A DNA stretch of 64,000 nt, from assembly GCA_021779835.1 (NCBI GenBank), contig JAJXZX010000012.1, forward strand, positions 40,272 through 104,271. The letters run 5' to 3'. Source of the DNA: Pseudomonadota bacterium. Its GTDB lineage: Bacteria > Pseudomonadota > Alphaproteobacteria > Rhodobacterales > Rhodobacteraceae. The notes below the pieces were generated by a model. The model was not told the origin of the DNA, did not search any database, and worked only from the letters and a program-made list of their open reading frames with translations. This document shows positions 9,511-17,663 of this stretch, one piece after another. Positions within the stretch are counted from its first letter, which is position 1. The number at the start of each line of letters is the position of its first letter. Made by a program: the position numbers and the translations under genes.

Positions 9511-10296
9511 TCAGGCCGCCTCGGTCACACCCTCGGGCAGCTTGGCCCCGGTCATGAACGCCACCGCATCCGACATCGAATATTGCTTGGGGTCGATCAC
9601 GCAAAGCCTGCGCCCAAGGCGGTGAATGTGGATCCGGTCCGCCACTTCAAACACATGCGGCATGTTGTGGCTGATCAGGATGATCGGAATCCCCCGCGAT
9701 TTCACGTCGAGGATCAGCTCCAGCACGCGGCGCGACTCCTTCACGCCCAGCGCCGCCGTCGGCTCGTCGAGGATGATGACTTTCGACCCGAACGCCGCCG
9801 CCCGCGCCACCGCCACACCCTGACGCTGGCCGCCCGAAAGCGTCTCCACCGCCTGCGTGATGCTTTGCACCGTCATCAGGCCCAACTCGCTCAGCTTGTC
9901 GCGGGCGATCTGCTCCATCTTGGTGCGGTCCAGCTTGCGAAACAGCGATCCCGCAATCCCCGGTTTGCGCAACTCGCGCCCCAGAAACATGTTGTCGGCA
10001 ATCGACAGCGCCGGCGACAGCGCAAGGTTCTGATACACCGTCTCGATGCCCGCATTGCGCGCATCCTGCGGCGAGCGGAAGTGCAGCTCTTGCCCCTCCA
10101 GCTCGATGCTGCCGTGGTCCGGGATCACCGCGCCAGAGATCGCCTTGATCAGCGTTGACTTGCCTGCGCCGTTGTCGCCGATCACCGCCAGAATCTCGCC
10201 CGGCATCAGGTCGAAATCGCAGCCGTTCATCGCCACCACAGTGCCGTAGCGTTTCATCAGGCCGCGTGCCTTCAGGATTGGTTGAACCTCACTCAT
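9511..10296 (-). CDS. frcA: Sugar ABC transporter ATP-binding protein (FrcA-like)
   Basis: A 261-aa single-domain ATPase energising sugar import. Walker A is GDNGAGKST, the signature is LSGGQRQGVAVARA, Walker B is VIILDEPTAAL, and the H-loop is LISHNM. Single-domain length distinguishes it from the double-domain RbsA/XylG type and matches FrcA of rhizobia. The ATG at 10296 overlaps the permease stop in ATGA, which fixes the start; a 7-residue extension to 10317 is less likely. It is the last gene of frcB-frcC-frcA. Assignment to fructose-type sugars rests on the binding protein. Confidence 0.9.
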   Translation of the reverse strand: MSEVQPILKARGLMKRYGTVVAMNGCDFDLMPGEILAVIGDNGAGKSTLIKAISGAVIPDHGSIELEGQELHFRSPQDARNAGIETVYQNLALSPALSIADNMFLGRELRKPGIAGSLFRKLDRTKMEQIARDKLSELGLMTVQSITQAVETLSGGQRQGVAVARAAAFGSKVIILDEPTAALGVKESRRVLELILDVKSRGIPIILISHNMPHVFEVADRIHIHRLGRRLCVIDPKQYSMSDAVAFMTGAKLPEGVTEAA

Positions 10297-11372
10297 TGCG
10301 ATGCCCTCCGCAGCCATTGATCCAGTGCGACGGCGACAATCACCAAGCTGCCGACCGCGAACATTTGCCAGTAATCATCCACCCCTGCCAGCGACAGGCC
10401 AAGGTTGAACGCGCCCACGATCATCGCGCCCAGCACCGACCCGGTGATCGAGCCACGCCCGCCAAACAGCGAGGTGCCGCCGATCACCACGGCGGTGATA
10501 GAGTCGAGGTTGATCGTATCGAAGGATTGCGGCGAAACCGACCCGACGCGCCCGATGGCGATCCAGGCGCCAAAGCCGCAGATCAGCCCGGCAACCGTGT
10601 AAACCGAAACCAGCGCGCCCTTGGTGCGGATACCCGCCAGCATGGCTGAATCCGGGTCGTCGCCCACCGCGTGAACATGGCGCCCCCAGGCCGTGTGTTG
10701 CAGGATATACCAAAACAGCACCGCCAACAGCACCAGCGCGATACTGCCATAGGTCAGCGTCGCCCCCGCCACATGAAAGCCGTTGCCCATCCACAGCAGG
10801 AACGGCGCGTTCGCGTCGATGTCACTGCCACGGACCGACTCAGAATGCGAATACCAAAGCTTCAGCGCGGTAAACACGCTCAGCGTGCCCAGCGTCGCGA
10901 TGAAGGGCGGGATCTTGATCCGCGCCACCAGCAAGCCGTTGACCGACCCCATCAGCGCGCCAATCGCCATGCCCGCGGCAATCGCCAGCGGCACCGGAAC
11001 GCCCTGATAAACCGCCAACCGCCCCATCACCAGCGACGAGACCACCATGATCGCGCCCACCGACAGATCAATACCGCCAGTCAGGATAATCAGCGTCTGC
11101 GCAATCGCCACCACGCCGGTGACGGTAACTTGCTGCAAAACCAGCGAAATCGTTCCGGGCGTCAGAAAGCGGTTCGACAACATGCCGAACACCAACATGC
11201 TCAAGATCAGCACCAGCGCCGGGATCATCGTCGGGTAAGCCCGCAAATATCCGCGCAGCAAATGCACGACCGTCTTGTCGTCCTTCTCAAAGCTGGCAAC
11301 CGACGTGTCGGCCTCTTTCAGCTTCGCTTCGAAATCCGAGATCGTCTTGGTTGGCGTCGATTGATCGCTCAT
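10293..11372 (-). CDS. frcC: Sugar ABC transporter permease (FrcC-like)
   Basis: A 359-aa inner-membrane permease of the BPD_transp_2 family with a soluble N-terminal leader of about 50 residues and then about ten helices. Family signatures include TLIILTGGIDLSVGAIMV, NGLLVARIKIPPFIATLGTL, AVGDDPDSAMLAGI (EAA-like loop) and AVVIGGTSLFGGRGSITGS. The start at 11372 has a strong GGGGAGGGG site. It lies downstream of the binding-protein gene, separated by a stable stem-loop, and is translationally coupled to the ATPase. Confidence 0.92.
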   Translation of the reverse strand: MSDQSTPTKTISDFEAKLKEADTSVASFEKDDKTVVHLLRGYLRAYPTMIPALVLILSMLVFGMLSNRFLTPGTISLVLQQVTVTGVVAIAQTLIILTGGIDLSVGAIMVVSSLVMGRLAVYQGVPVPLAIAAGMAIGALMGSVNGLLVARIKIPPFIATLGTLSVFTALKLWYSHSESVRGSDIDANAPFLLWMGNGFHVAGATLTYGSIALVLLAVLFWYILQHTAWGRHVHAVGDDPDSAMLAGIRTKGALVSVYTVAGLICGFGAWIAIGRVGSVSPQSFDTINLDSITAVVIGGTSLFGGRGSITGSVLGAMIVGAFNLGLSLAGVDDYWQMFAVGSLVIVAVALDQWLRRASQ

Positions 11373-11420
11373 CGCTTCCCCTCCCCCAAAAGAAAACCAG
11401 CCCCTCAAGGCCTAGATATA

Positions 11421-11448
11421 CGAAGGGCGACCCATTTGTCGCCCTTCG
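11421..11448 (-). other. Intercistronic stem-loop between frcB and frcC
   Basis: A perfect 11-bp stem (CGAAGGGCGAC / GTCGCCCTTCG) with a 6-nt loop lies just after the frcB stop. It has no run of T on the minus strand, so it more likely protects the abundant binding-protein mRNA or attenuates read-through than acts as a full terminator. Confidence 0.7.
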
Positions 11449-11475
11449 CGTCGTCATATCTGCACTAGCGGGCTA

Positions 11476-12495
11476 TCAGCCCCAGCAGAGCTCAAGGCCC
11501 TTCTTGGAGTCGATCGACTTCACACCATCGACCGGGTGGTCGGTGACAAGGTTCACACCCGTGTTGAAGAACGTCAGCCCGTCAGATGCCTTCGGCTTCA
11601 CGCCGGTTTTGGCATAGGCCGCAATCGCGTCGATCCCTTTCGACGCCATCAACAGCGGGTATTGCTGCGAGGTCGCGCCGATGATGCCAGCCGCAACGTT
11701 TTTCACGCCCGGGCAACCGCCATCAACCGAAACGATCAGCACGCCGGTTTTGCCAGCTTTCTTCAGCGCCTGATAGGCACCAGCCGCCGCCGGCTCGTTG
11801 ATCGTGTAAACCACGTTCATGTCGGGGTTTTTCGCCAGCAGGTTCTCAACCGACGTCACGCCGCCTTCTTCCGCCGCGTTCGAGGTCTCGTGGCCGATGA
11901 CGCGCGGATCTTTTTCCGAGGCCAGAACCTTCGGGTCCGGAACATTGATGCCAAAGCCCATCAGGAAGCCGGTGTCGCGGGCGACGTCAACCGAGATGTT
12001 GTCTTTGTTGATGTCCAACATGCCGATCTTGGCGTCTTTCGCCTTGTCGCCCAGCATCCCCTTGGCCCAGGCGCCGATCAGTTTGCCAGCTTCAAGGTTG
12101 TCGGTCGCAAAGGTCATGTCCTGTGCTTCCGGGTCCGCCAGCGGCGTGTCGAGCGCGATCACGAGGATGCCAGCCGCGCGGGCTTTCTTCAGGTCCGGGC
12201 CAACTGCGTCGGTCGAGGGCGTAATCAGGATACCCTTCACGCCTGCCGCCATGCAGTTCTCAATCGCGGTGATCTGCGGCGCCGCGTCACCATCGGTGAT
12301 ACCGGCATAGGATTTCAGATCGACGCCAGCTGCCTTCGCGCCTTTCTCAGCGCCTTCCTTCATTTTCACGAAGAACGGGTTGGTGTTGTTCTTGGTGATC
12401 AGGCAGGCCTTGACGCCAGCCGCCGAAACGGAACCGGCCGACAGCAGGGCAACAGCAGCGGCGCCAAGCAGCGCGGTGGTCTTGAAATTGGTCAC
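11476..12495 (-). CDS. frcB: Periplasmic sugar-binding protein (FrcB-like, fructose-type)
   Basis: A 339-aa binding protein with a Sec signal ([25 protein letters not shown]). The mature part closely follows the rhizobial fructose-binding protein FrcB as remembered: [82 protein letters not shown] and the end [19 protein letters not shown], finishing LELCWG. It is first in the frc operon. FrcBCA systems carry fructose and related monosaccharides. The kinase gene found in the rhizobial operon is absent here; instead a FucU/RbsD protein and ROK regulator lie divergently. Confidence 0.92.
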   Translation of the reverse strand: MTNFKTTALLGAAAVALLSAGSVSAAGVKACLITKNNTNPFFVKMKEGAEKGAKAAGVDLKSYAGITDGDAAPQITAIENCMAAGVKGILITPSTDAVGPDLKKARAAGILVIALDTPLADPEAQDMTFATDNLEAGKLIGAWAKGMLGDKAKDAKIGMLDINKDNISVDVARDTGFLMGFGINVPDPKVLASEKDPRVIGHETSNAAEEGGVTSVENLLAKNPDMNVVYTINEPAAAGAYQALKKAGKTGVLIVSVDGGCPGVKNVAAGIIGATSQQYPLLMASKGIDAIAAYAKTGVKPKASDGLTFFNTGVNLVTDHPVDGVKSIDSKKGLELCWG

Positions 12496-12860
12496 GATAG
12501 TCCTCCCAGGGTGAGTTTGGGATGCGTGCGCATCCGGTCGTAATTCGCAGGCCGCAGTGGTCCTCCCGCCGCGATGCCAACAGAAAACCTGATTCTGCCG
12601 AGTCCGTCAAGATAAATAAATCACTCTGATTTACTATTGACAGAACCCCTCCCCTTTCGCACTCTCGCTCCCAATACCCCGGCCTCCGAGTCGGGGGACA
12701 ACGGCGGTATCAACGCCACGGGAGGACCAGCCAAAGGATGTGAACGCAGCCGTTACCGGCCGCGCTCGGGGTCGTTTATCCGTGACGCCACCACCGCCCC
12801 ACCGACCGTGCGCCCACCTACCTTCGACCGCAACACCAAGGCTGAAAGAGTGACCCTGAC
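12496..12860. other. Divergent control region of the frc locus, no gene
   Basis: 365 bp between frcB (-) and the mutarotase gene (+). It contains an AT-rich stretch at 12608-12642 with a perfect dyad, a TTGACA at 12637-12642 that could be a -35 element without a convincing -10, and a GC-rich remainder with a small hairpin near 12678. No open frame here looks coding. Confidence 0.6.
12617..12633. promoter_or_regulatory. Perfect dyad TAAATCA-CTC-TGATTTA, probable ROK repressor operator
   Basis: Two perfect 7-bp inverted arms with a 3-bp spacer sit in the AT-rich core of the divergent frc control region. The size and AT-rich character fit operators of ROK/NagC-Mlc-type repressors, and a ROK regulator gene lies 0.7 kb away in the same locus. 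Confidence 0.55.
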
Positions 12861-13295
12861 ATGCTGATCGGCATCCCCTCCATCCTCGGGCCGGACCTGC
12901 TTTACACCCTGCGCTCCATGGGCCACGGCGATGAAATCGCGCTGGTCGATGGCAACTATCCCGCGCAGGACCACGCGCGCCGCCTGATCCGTGCCGACGG
13001 CCATGCCCTGCTGCCGCTGCTAGAGGCCATCCTCGCCGTGATGCCGCTCGACTGCTCTCACCCCGCCGCGATCTTCCGCGCCGCGCAAAACAACGACCCG
13101 ACCCAAAGCGCCGCCATCCACACCGCGATCGACGCCGCCTGCGCCCGCCTTGTCCCCGGCTTTCCGGTCCACCCGCTTGGCGGCGACACGCTCTACCCCC
13201 GCATCCGCGCGGCACACACCATCATCGCCACCTCCGAACCCGCGCTTTTCGCCAATGTCATCTTGCGCAAAGGCGTCATAACCACTCACCCGTGA
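12861..13295 (+). CDS. RbsD/FucU family sugar mutarotase
   Basis: A 144-aa protein of the RbsD/FucU fold, which catalyses anomer interconversion of sugars such as fucose or ribose. The N-terminus MLIGIPSILGPDLLYTLRSMGHGDEIALVDGNYPA matches the family, including the active-site His of GHGDEI. The C-terminal part carries IRAAHTIIATSEPALFANVILRKGVI, with the usual conserved Glu and aromatic surroundings. It is the first divergent gene opposite frcB and would speed use of the anomer delivered by the transporter. Which sugar it acts on cannot be told. Confidence 0.88.
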   Translation: MLIGIPSILGPDLLYTLRSMGHGDEIALVDGNYPAQDHARRLIRADGHALLPLLEAILAVMPLDCSHPAAIFRAAQNNDPTQSAAIHTAIDAACARLVPGFPVHPLGGDTLYPRIRAAHTIIATSEPALFANVILRKGVITTHP

Positions 13296-13357
13296 CCCCG
13301 CTGGCCAGCCACGCCCAAACCCGATAAGAGCCGCTGACAGCGGTGGAGACTAAAACG

Positions 13358-14584
13358 GTGAAAGAGGTTCAGGACATCACGGGCGAGCGTCCCGCCTCAG
13401 AAGATCCCGGCCTGCGCGGTTCCAACCAAAGCGGTATGCGCGCCTATAACGAACGCCTCGTCCTCTCGCTCGTGCGCCAGCAAGGCGCGCTGGCGAAAAC
13501 CGATATCGCCCGCATCACCGGCCTCTCGGCCCAAACCGTCTCCGTCATCATGCGCGCGCTGGAGGCAGAGGGCCTGTTGCAACGCGGCGCGCCCATTCGC
13601 GGCAAGATCGGTCAGCCTTCCATCCCGATGTCGCTCGCCGCCGACGGCGCGTTCTTCTTCGGCCTGAAGATCGGCCGCCGCTCGGTCGATCTCATCCTGA
13701 TCGACTTCCGCGGCACCGTCGTTGACCAACGCCGCCGCACCTACCGCTATCCCACGCCCGAGGCCGTGGTCCGCTTCGTCGAAACCGCCATCCCCGACCT
13801 CACGCAAACCCTCGCCCCCGCCCTGCGCACGCGCATCGGCGGACTGGGCATCTCGATGCCGTTCCAACTGTGGAACTGGGCGCAATTCATCGGCGCCCCG
13901 CAGGCAGAGATGGACGCGTGGCGCAACCGCGACATCCAGTCCGAAATCGCCGCCTTCTGCGACATGCCGGTCTATGTGCAAAACGACGCCACCGCCGCCT
14001 GTGGCGCCGAACTGGTGTTTGGCACCGGCGAGCGGCCCAAGGATTTCCTCTACTTCTACATCGGCTATTTTGTCGGCGGCGGCGTGGTCCTCAACGGCCA
14101 GCTTTTCACCGGCCGCACCGGCAACGCAGGCGCGCTTGGCTCGATGCCGGTGCCCGGCCCCGACGGCAAGATGCACCAGCTTATCAACGTCGCCTCGATG
14201 GCCTCGCTGGAGGCTTACGTCATCGCCGCCGGCGACAGCGCCGACCAGTTGTGGGAGACCCCGCCCGACTGGCACGTCAACCCGCTGGTTCTCAGCCGCT
14301 GGCTCTCCGAAGTAGCCGAGGGGCTGGCCCACGCCACCCTCGCCGCCGCCGCCGTGATCGACTTTTCCGCCGTGCTGATCGACGGCTGGATGCCCGCCGC
14401 CGTGCGCGCCACCCTCACCACCCGCACCCGCGCCGCCCTCGCCCGCCTCGACACCGCGGGGATCGAGCCGCCCCAGATCCGCGAAGGCACCGTCGGCGAC
14501 CAAGCCCGCTCGCTCGGCGCCGCCTCCGTCCCCCTGTCGCAACGCTACCTGATCGACCAAAACGCGATGCTGAAAGACGCGTGA
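13358..14584 (+). CDS. ROK family transcriptional regulator (FrcR-like)
   Basis: A 408-aa regulator with an N-terminal winged helix (NERLVLSLVRQQGALAKTDIARITGLSAQTVSVIMRALEAEGLL) followed by a sugar-kinase-like ROK domain. The kinase ATP motif is degenerate (FFGLKIGRRSVDLILIDFRG) and the usual CXCGXXGC zinc signature is absent, so it is read as a regulator, not a kinase. The GTG at 13358 is chosen because TGGAGA lies 8 nt upstream; an upstream in-frame GTG at 13343 overlaps that ribosome site. It follows the mutarotase gene and probably represses the frc operon (inference from context). Confidence 0.88.
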   Translation: MKEVQDITGERPASEDPGLRGSNQSGMRAYNERLVLSLVRQQGALAKTDIARITGLSAQTVSVIMRALEAEGLLQRGAPIRGKIGQPSIPMSLAADGAFFFGLKIGRRSVDLILIDFRGTVVDQRRRTYRYPTPEAVVRFVETAIPDLTQTLAPALRTRIGGLGISMPFQLWNWAQFIGAPQAEMDAWRNRDIQSEIAAFCDMPVYVQNDATAACGAELVFGTGERPKDFLYFYIGYFVGGGVVLNGQLFTGRTGNAGALGSMPVPGPDGKMHQLINVASMASLEAYVIAAGDSADQLWETPPDWHVNPLVLSRWLSEVAEGLAHATLAAAAVIDFSAVLIDGWMPAAVRATLTTRTRAALARLDTAGIEPPQIREGTVGDQARSLGAASVPLSQRYLIDQNAMLKDA

Positions 14585-14652
14585 AGGGCGCGGCCCTTCC
14601 GCCCGGAACAGCAGCACCCGAGCCATCCCTATCCCGCCTCCCAATCCCCGGC

Positions 14653-14750
14653 TTCTTCTTGGCAAAAATACTCACCCGCAACCGCCGCCAAAAGGCGCGC
14701 CGCCCCAAACCGGGCGCCACACGATCATACATACGAAAAACATATGATTA
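14653..14750. repeat. Composite dispersed intergenic repeat, copy B
   Basis: This segment starts TTCTTCTTGGCAAAAATACTC, continues CCGGGCGCCACAC, and ends with a 25-nt hairpin whose outer stem is ATCATA/TATGAT. It corresponds along its length to copy A at 6531-6630. Relative to copy A, one base pair of the stem changes from G-C to A-T on both sides. A second partial GCATGAAAAACATACG unit follows at 14753-14768. The element lies between the ROK gene and nhaD. Confidence 0.7.
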
Positions 14751-14856
14751 CTGCATGAAAAACATACGCCGTCCCGCCGTCTGGACAAACCGCTTTGCCG
14801 CCTCGGCCCGCTGGTGTATCCCCGTAAAGCCAGACCGCAACGGAGCCCCCTGATCC

Positions 14857-16155
14857 ATGCTCGACCTCACCAACCACTGGGCCGGCCTTTTGTCCCTGGC
14901 CATCTTCGTGATCGCATACATCTTTGTAATCATGGAAGAAACCACCCAGATGCGGAAGTCGAAGCCGGTCATGCTTGCCGCCGGTCTGATCTGGGCGCTG
15001 ATTGGCATCGCCTACGCGATGGCCGGCCGCGGCACCGAAGTCCACGCCCACGCCATCCAGGTGATCGAGCAATACGGAGAACTGTTCCTCTTCCTCCTCG
15101 TCGCAATAACCTACGTTAACACGCTGGAAGAACGCCGTGTTTTCCTAGTGTTACGCGCCAAACTCGTAGGTTTCGGCCTTAGCTACCGCCAGCTTTTCTG
15201 GCTGACCGGCATCCTAGCCTTCTTCATCTCGGCGATGCTCGACAACCTCACCACCGCCCTCATCATGGGCGCCGTGGTGCTGGCCGTCGGCTCCGCCTCG
15301 CCGCGTTTCGTGGCGCTCGGCTGCATCTCCATCGTGGTCGCCGCCAACGCAGGCGGCGCCTTCTCGCCCTTTGGTGACATCACCACGCTGATGATCTGGC
15401 AGGCCGGAAAACTCAGCTTTTCCGAGTTCTTTCAGCTCTTTATCCCTGCCGCGCTCAACTGGCTTGTCCCCGCCGCGATCATGCATTTCGCGATCCCCAA
15501 CGCCAAACCTTCCCCACACAACGAGCGTGTCACCACCAAACCCGGCGCCACCGGCGTCATCGTGCTGTTCGCCGCCACCATCCTCACCGCCGTCCTGTTC
15601 AAGGATCTGCTGCTGCTGCCCCCTGCAATGGGCATGATGCTCGGCCTGGGCTACCTGCAAATCTGGTCCTACATGCTGCAACGCCAAGGCGCGCGCCATC
15701 GGGACGAGGACATGATCCTCGACAGCTTTACCCAAGTCGCCCGGGTCGAGTGGGATACGCTTTTGTTCTTCTTCGGCATCATCTTCGCCGTCGGCGGCCT
15801 TGGCGTGCTGGGCTACCTCGCGCTGGCGTCAAACTACCTCTACATCGGGCTTGGGGCGACCTCCGCCAACGTCATCATCGGCGTGCTTTCTGCCATCGTC
15901 GATAACATCCCGCTGATGTTCGCCGTTCTCACCATGGACCCCCACATGTCCGGCGGCCAATGGCTGATGATCGCGCTGACCTGCGGCACCGGCGGCTCGC
16001 TTCTGTCGATCGGCTCGGCGGCGGGCGTCGCCCTGATGGGGCAGGCCAAGGGCGCCTACACCTTCTCCAGCCACCTGAAATGGAGTTGGGCCGTCGCGCT
16101 AGGCTACATCGCCGCCATCGGCGCGCACATGGTAATCAACGCCGCGCTGTTCTGA
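14857..16155 (+). CDS. nhaD: NhaD-type Na+/H+ antiporter
   Basis: A 432-aa membrane protein of the ion-transporter superfamily (NhaD branch) with roughly 11-12 helices. Typical features are VIMEETTQMRKSKPVMLAAG, the polar helix SAMLDNLTTALIMGAVVLAV, NAGGAFSPFGDITTLMIWQAG and, in the second half, SAIVDNIPLMFAVLTM and TGGSLLSIGSAAGVALMG. The repeated D-N-x-T/P pattern belongs to the ion-binding site. It would exchange Na+ (or Li+) for H+, in keeping with a marine or saline relative. It is a single gene following a repeat-filled gap. Confidence 0.93.
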   Translation: MLDLTNHWAGLLSLAIFVIAYIFVIMEETTQMRKSKPVMLAAGLIWALIGIAYAMAGRGTEVHAHAIQVIEQYGELFLFLLVAITYVNTLEERRVFLVLRAKLVGFGLSYRQLFWLTGILAFFISAMLDNLTTALIMGAVVLAVGSASPRFVALGCISIVVAANAGGAFSPFGDITTLMIWQAGKLSFSEFFQLFIPAALNWLVPAAIMHFAIPNAKPSPHNERVTTKPGATGVIVLFAATILTAVLFKDLLLLPPAMGMMLGLGYLQIWSYMLQRQGARHRDEDMILDSFTQVARVEWDTLLFFFGIIFAVGGLGVLGYLALASNYLYIGLGATSANVIIGVLSAIVDNIPLMFAVLTMDPHMSGGQWLMIALTCGTGGSLLSIGSAAGVALMGQAKGAYTFSSHLKWSWAVALGYIAAIGAHMVINAALF

Positions 16156-16190
16156 CCGGCGCGGCAACGGGCGGCCCCCAAGCTTCCCCC

Positions 16191-16223
16191 TTGGTTTGGC
16201 CCAAATATCCCCGTCGCAGGCAC
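16191..16223. repeat. Dispersed terminator-type repeat copy
   Basis: TTGGTTTGGCCCAAATATCC followed by CCGTCGCAGGCACC is a diverged inverse-orientation copy of the GAGTATTTTTGCCAAAAAG family, placed just after the nhaD stop. Confidence 0.6.
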
Positions 16224-16334
16224 CTTTCCACCTCGCCCCCAAATCCCTGACCAAATGGTCAAACCCCTTGCGCGCGGCCCCTGACCCATGCCACCCTCGC
16301 CGCGCCGCACCCCTCGTCGGCAACGGAGAGGACT

Positions 16335-17345
16335 TTGCATACCGACGCCCACCACGACACCCGCGCGCTGGCCACCACCTCGCGCCAGTTGCCGCAAGCG
16401 CCCCATGCCCGCAATCCCGGCATGGGCCTTGACCTCGACTGGGTCGCTTCGGTGCAGGCCAACACCTCCGCGATCGAGCGTCGCGCCGCCACGCTTCCGG
16501 GCCGCCGTTCGGTCAAGAAGGACTATCAGGCGGCGTGGCTGTGCAAGGCGATATCCCTCATCGACCTGACCACCCTGTCGGGCGACGATACCGCGGGCCG
16601 CGTGCAGCGCCTCTGCGCCAAGGCGCGCCAACCCGTCCGCGCCGACCTCCTCGCCGCCCTTGGGCTAACCGGCCTCACCACCGGTGCGGTCTGCGTCTAT
16701 CACGAGATGGTGGACACCGCCGTCCGCGCGCTGGAAGGCACCAATATCCCCGTCGCCGCTGTCTCCACCGGTTTCCCGGCGGGCCTTTCGCCCTACAAAC
16801 TCCGCATCGCCGAAATCGGCGAATCCGTCCGCGCCGGGGCGCAGGAAATCGACATCGTCATCTCGCGCCGCCATGTTCTCACCCAGAACTGGCAAGCGCT
16901 CTATGACGAAACCCGCGAAATGCGCGCCGCCTGTGGCGCAGCGCATATGAAAACCATCCTTGCCACCGGCGAGCTTGGCACCCTACGAAACGTCGCCCGC
17001 GCCTCCCTCGTCTGCATGATGGCCGGTGCGGACTTCATCAAAACCTCCACGGGTAAAGAATCCGTCAACGCCACCCTGCCCGTCTCGCTCACCATGATCC
17101 GCGCCATCCGCGATTATCAAACCGCGACCGGCTTCAAGGTAGGCTACAAGCCCGCAGGCGGCATTTCCAAGGCCAAAGACGCCCTCGTCTACCTCTCGCT
17201 GATGAAAGACGAGTTGGGCCACCCGTGGCTGCAACCCGACCTGTTCCGCTTTGGCGCCTCCAGCCTGCTGGGTGATATCGAACGCCAACTCGAACACCAC
17301 GTCACCGGCCGCTACTCCGCCGCCAACCGCCACCCGATGGCCTGA
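16335..17345 (+). CDS. deoC: Deoxyribose-phosphate aldolase
   Basis: A 336-aa aldolase that cleaves 2-deoxyribose 5-phosphate to glyceraldehyde 3-phosphate and acetaldehyde. The Schiff-base lysine lies in ADFIKTSTGK; the other catalytic residues are in EIDIVISRR and GYKPAGGISKAKDAL. It is longer than E. coli DeoC because of an N-terminal extension typical of the alphaproteobacterial form. The start is a TTG at 16335 just after GGAGAGGA; an ATG at 16422 is the alternative. It is followed by an XRE regulator and an aldehyde dehydrogenase that could oxidise the acetaldehyde (inference). Confidence 0.92.
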   Translation: MHTDAHHDTRALATTSRQLPQAPHARNPGMGLDLDWVASVQANTSAIERRAATLPGRRSVKKDYQAAWLCKAISLIDLTTLSGDDTAGRVQRLCAKARQPVRADLLAALGLTGLTTGAVCVYHEMVDTAVRALEGTNIPVAAVSTGFPAGLSPYKLRIAEIGESVRAGAQEIDIVISRRHVLTQNWQALYDETREMRAACGAAHMKTILATGELGTLRNVARASLVCMMAGADFIKTSTGKESVNATLPVSLTMIRAIRDYQTATGFKVGYKPAGGISKAKDALVYLSLMKDELGHPWLQPDLFRFGASSLLGDIERQLEHHVTGRYSAANRHPMA

Positions 17346-17365
17346 CTGCTCACAAGGACGCCATC

Positions 17366-17659
17366 ATGGATGACGCAAAGAAACCCTTCGCCGAAATTGC
17401 CACCCGGCTAAAATGGCACCGCCAGATCGCGGGCATGAATCAGGACGACTATGCACGCGCCATCGGCCTCAAACGCTCGCAACTCGCGAATTTTGAGAAC
17501 GGCGATTTCCGCCTGTCGCTGGACGGTGCCATCGCGCTGAAACGGCGCTTTGGCCTGTCGCTGGATTTCCTGTTCCTGGGCGACACCGAGGGCCTGCCAG
17601 AGGCCCTGCGCACCACTTGGCAAGATCGCGCCGCAAAGAACGCCGGGGCCCAAAGGTAA
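17366..17659 (+). CDS. Small XRE-type helix-turn-helix protein
   Basis: A 97-aa protein almost entirely made of one Cro/CI-like helix-turn-helix (RLKWHRQIAGMNQDDYARAIGLKRSQLANFENGDFRLSLDGAIALKRRFGLSLDFLFLGD). It lies 20 bp after deoC with an AAGGA site and 4 bp before the aldehyde dehydrogenase gene, so it is embedded in one transcript. It is presumably a local regulator of the deoC-ALDH unit; there is no effector domain to suggest the ligand. Confidence 0.85.
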   Translation: MDDAKKPFAEIATRLKWHRQIAGMNQDDYARAIGLKRSQLANFENGDFRLSLDGAIALKRRFGLSLDFLFLGDTEGLPEALRTTWQDRAAKNAGAQR

Positions 17660-17663
17660 GCAC

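Noticed and set aside
17550..17663. Extra N-terminal 38 codons in frame with the ALDH16 gene
   Set aside because: They lie inside the XRE regulator gene in another frame; ATG 17664 has its own ribosome site.
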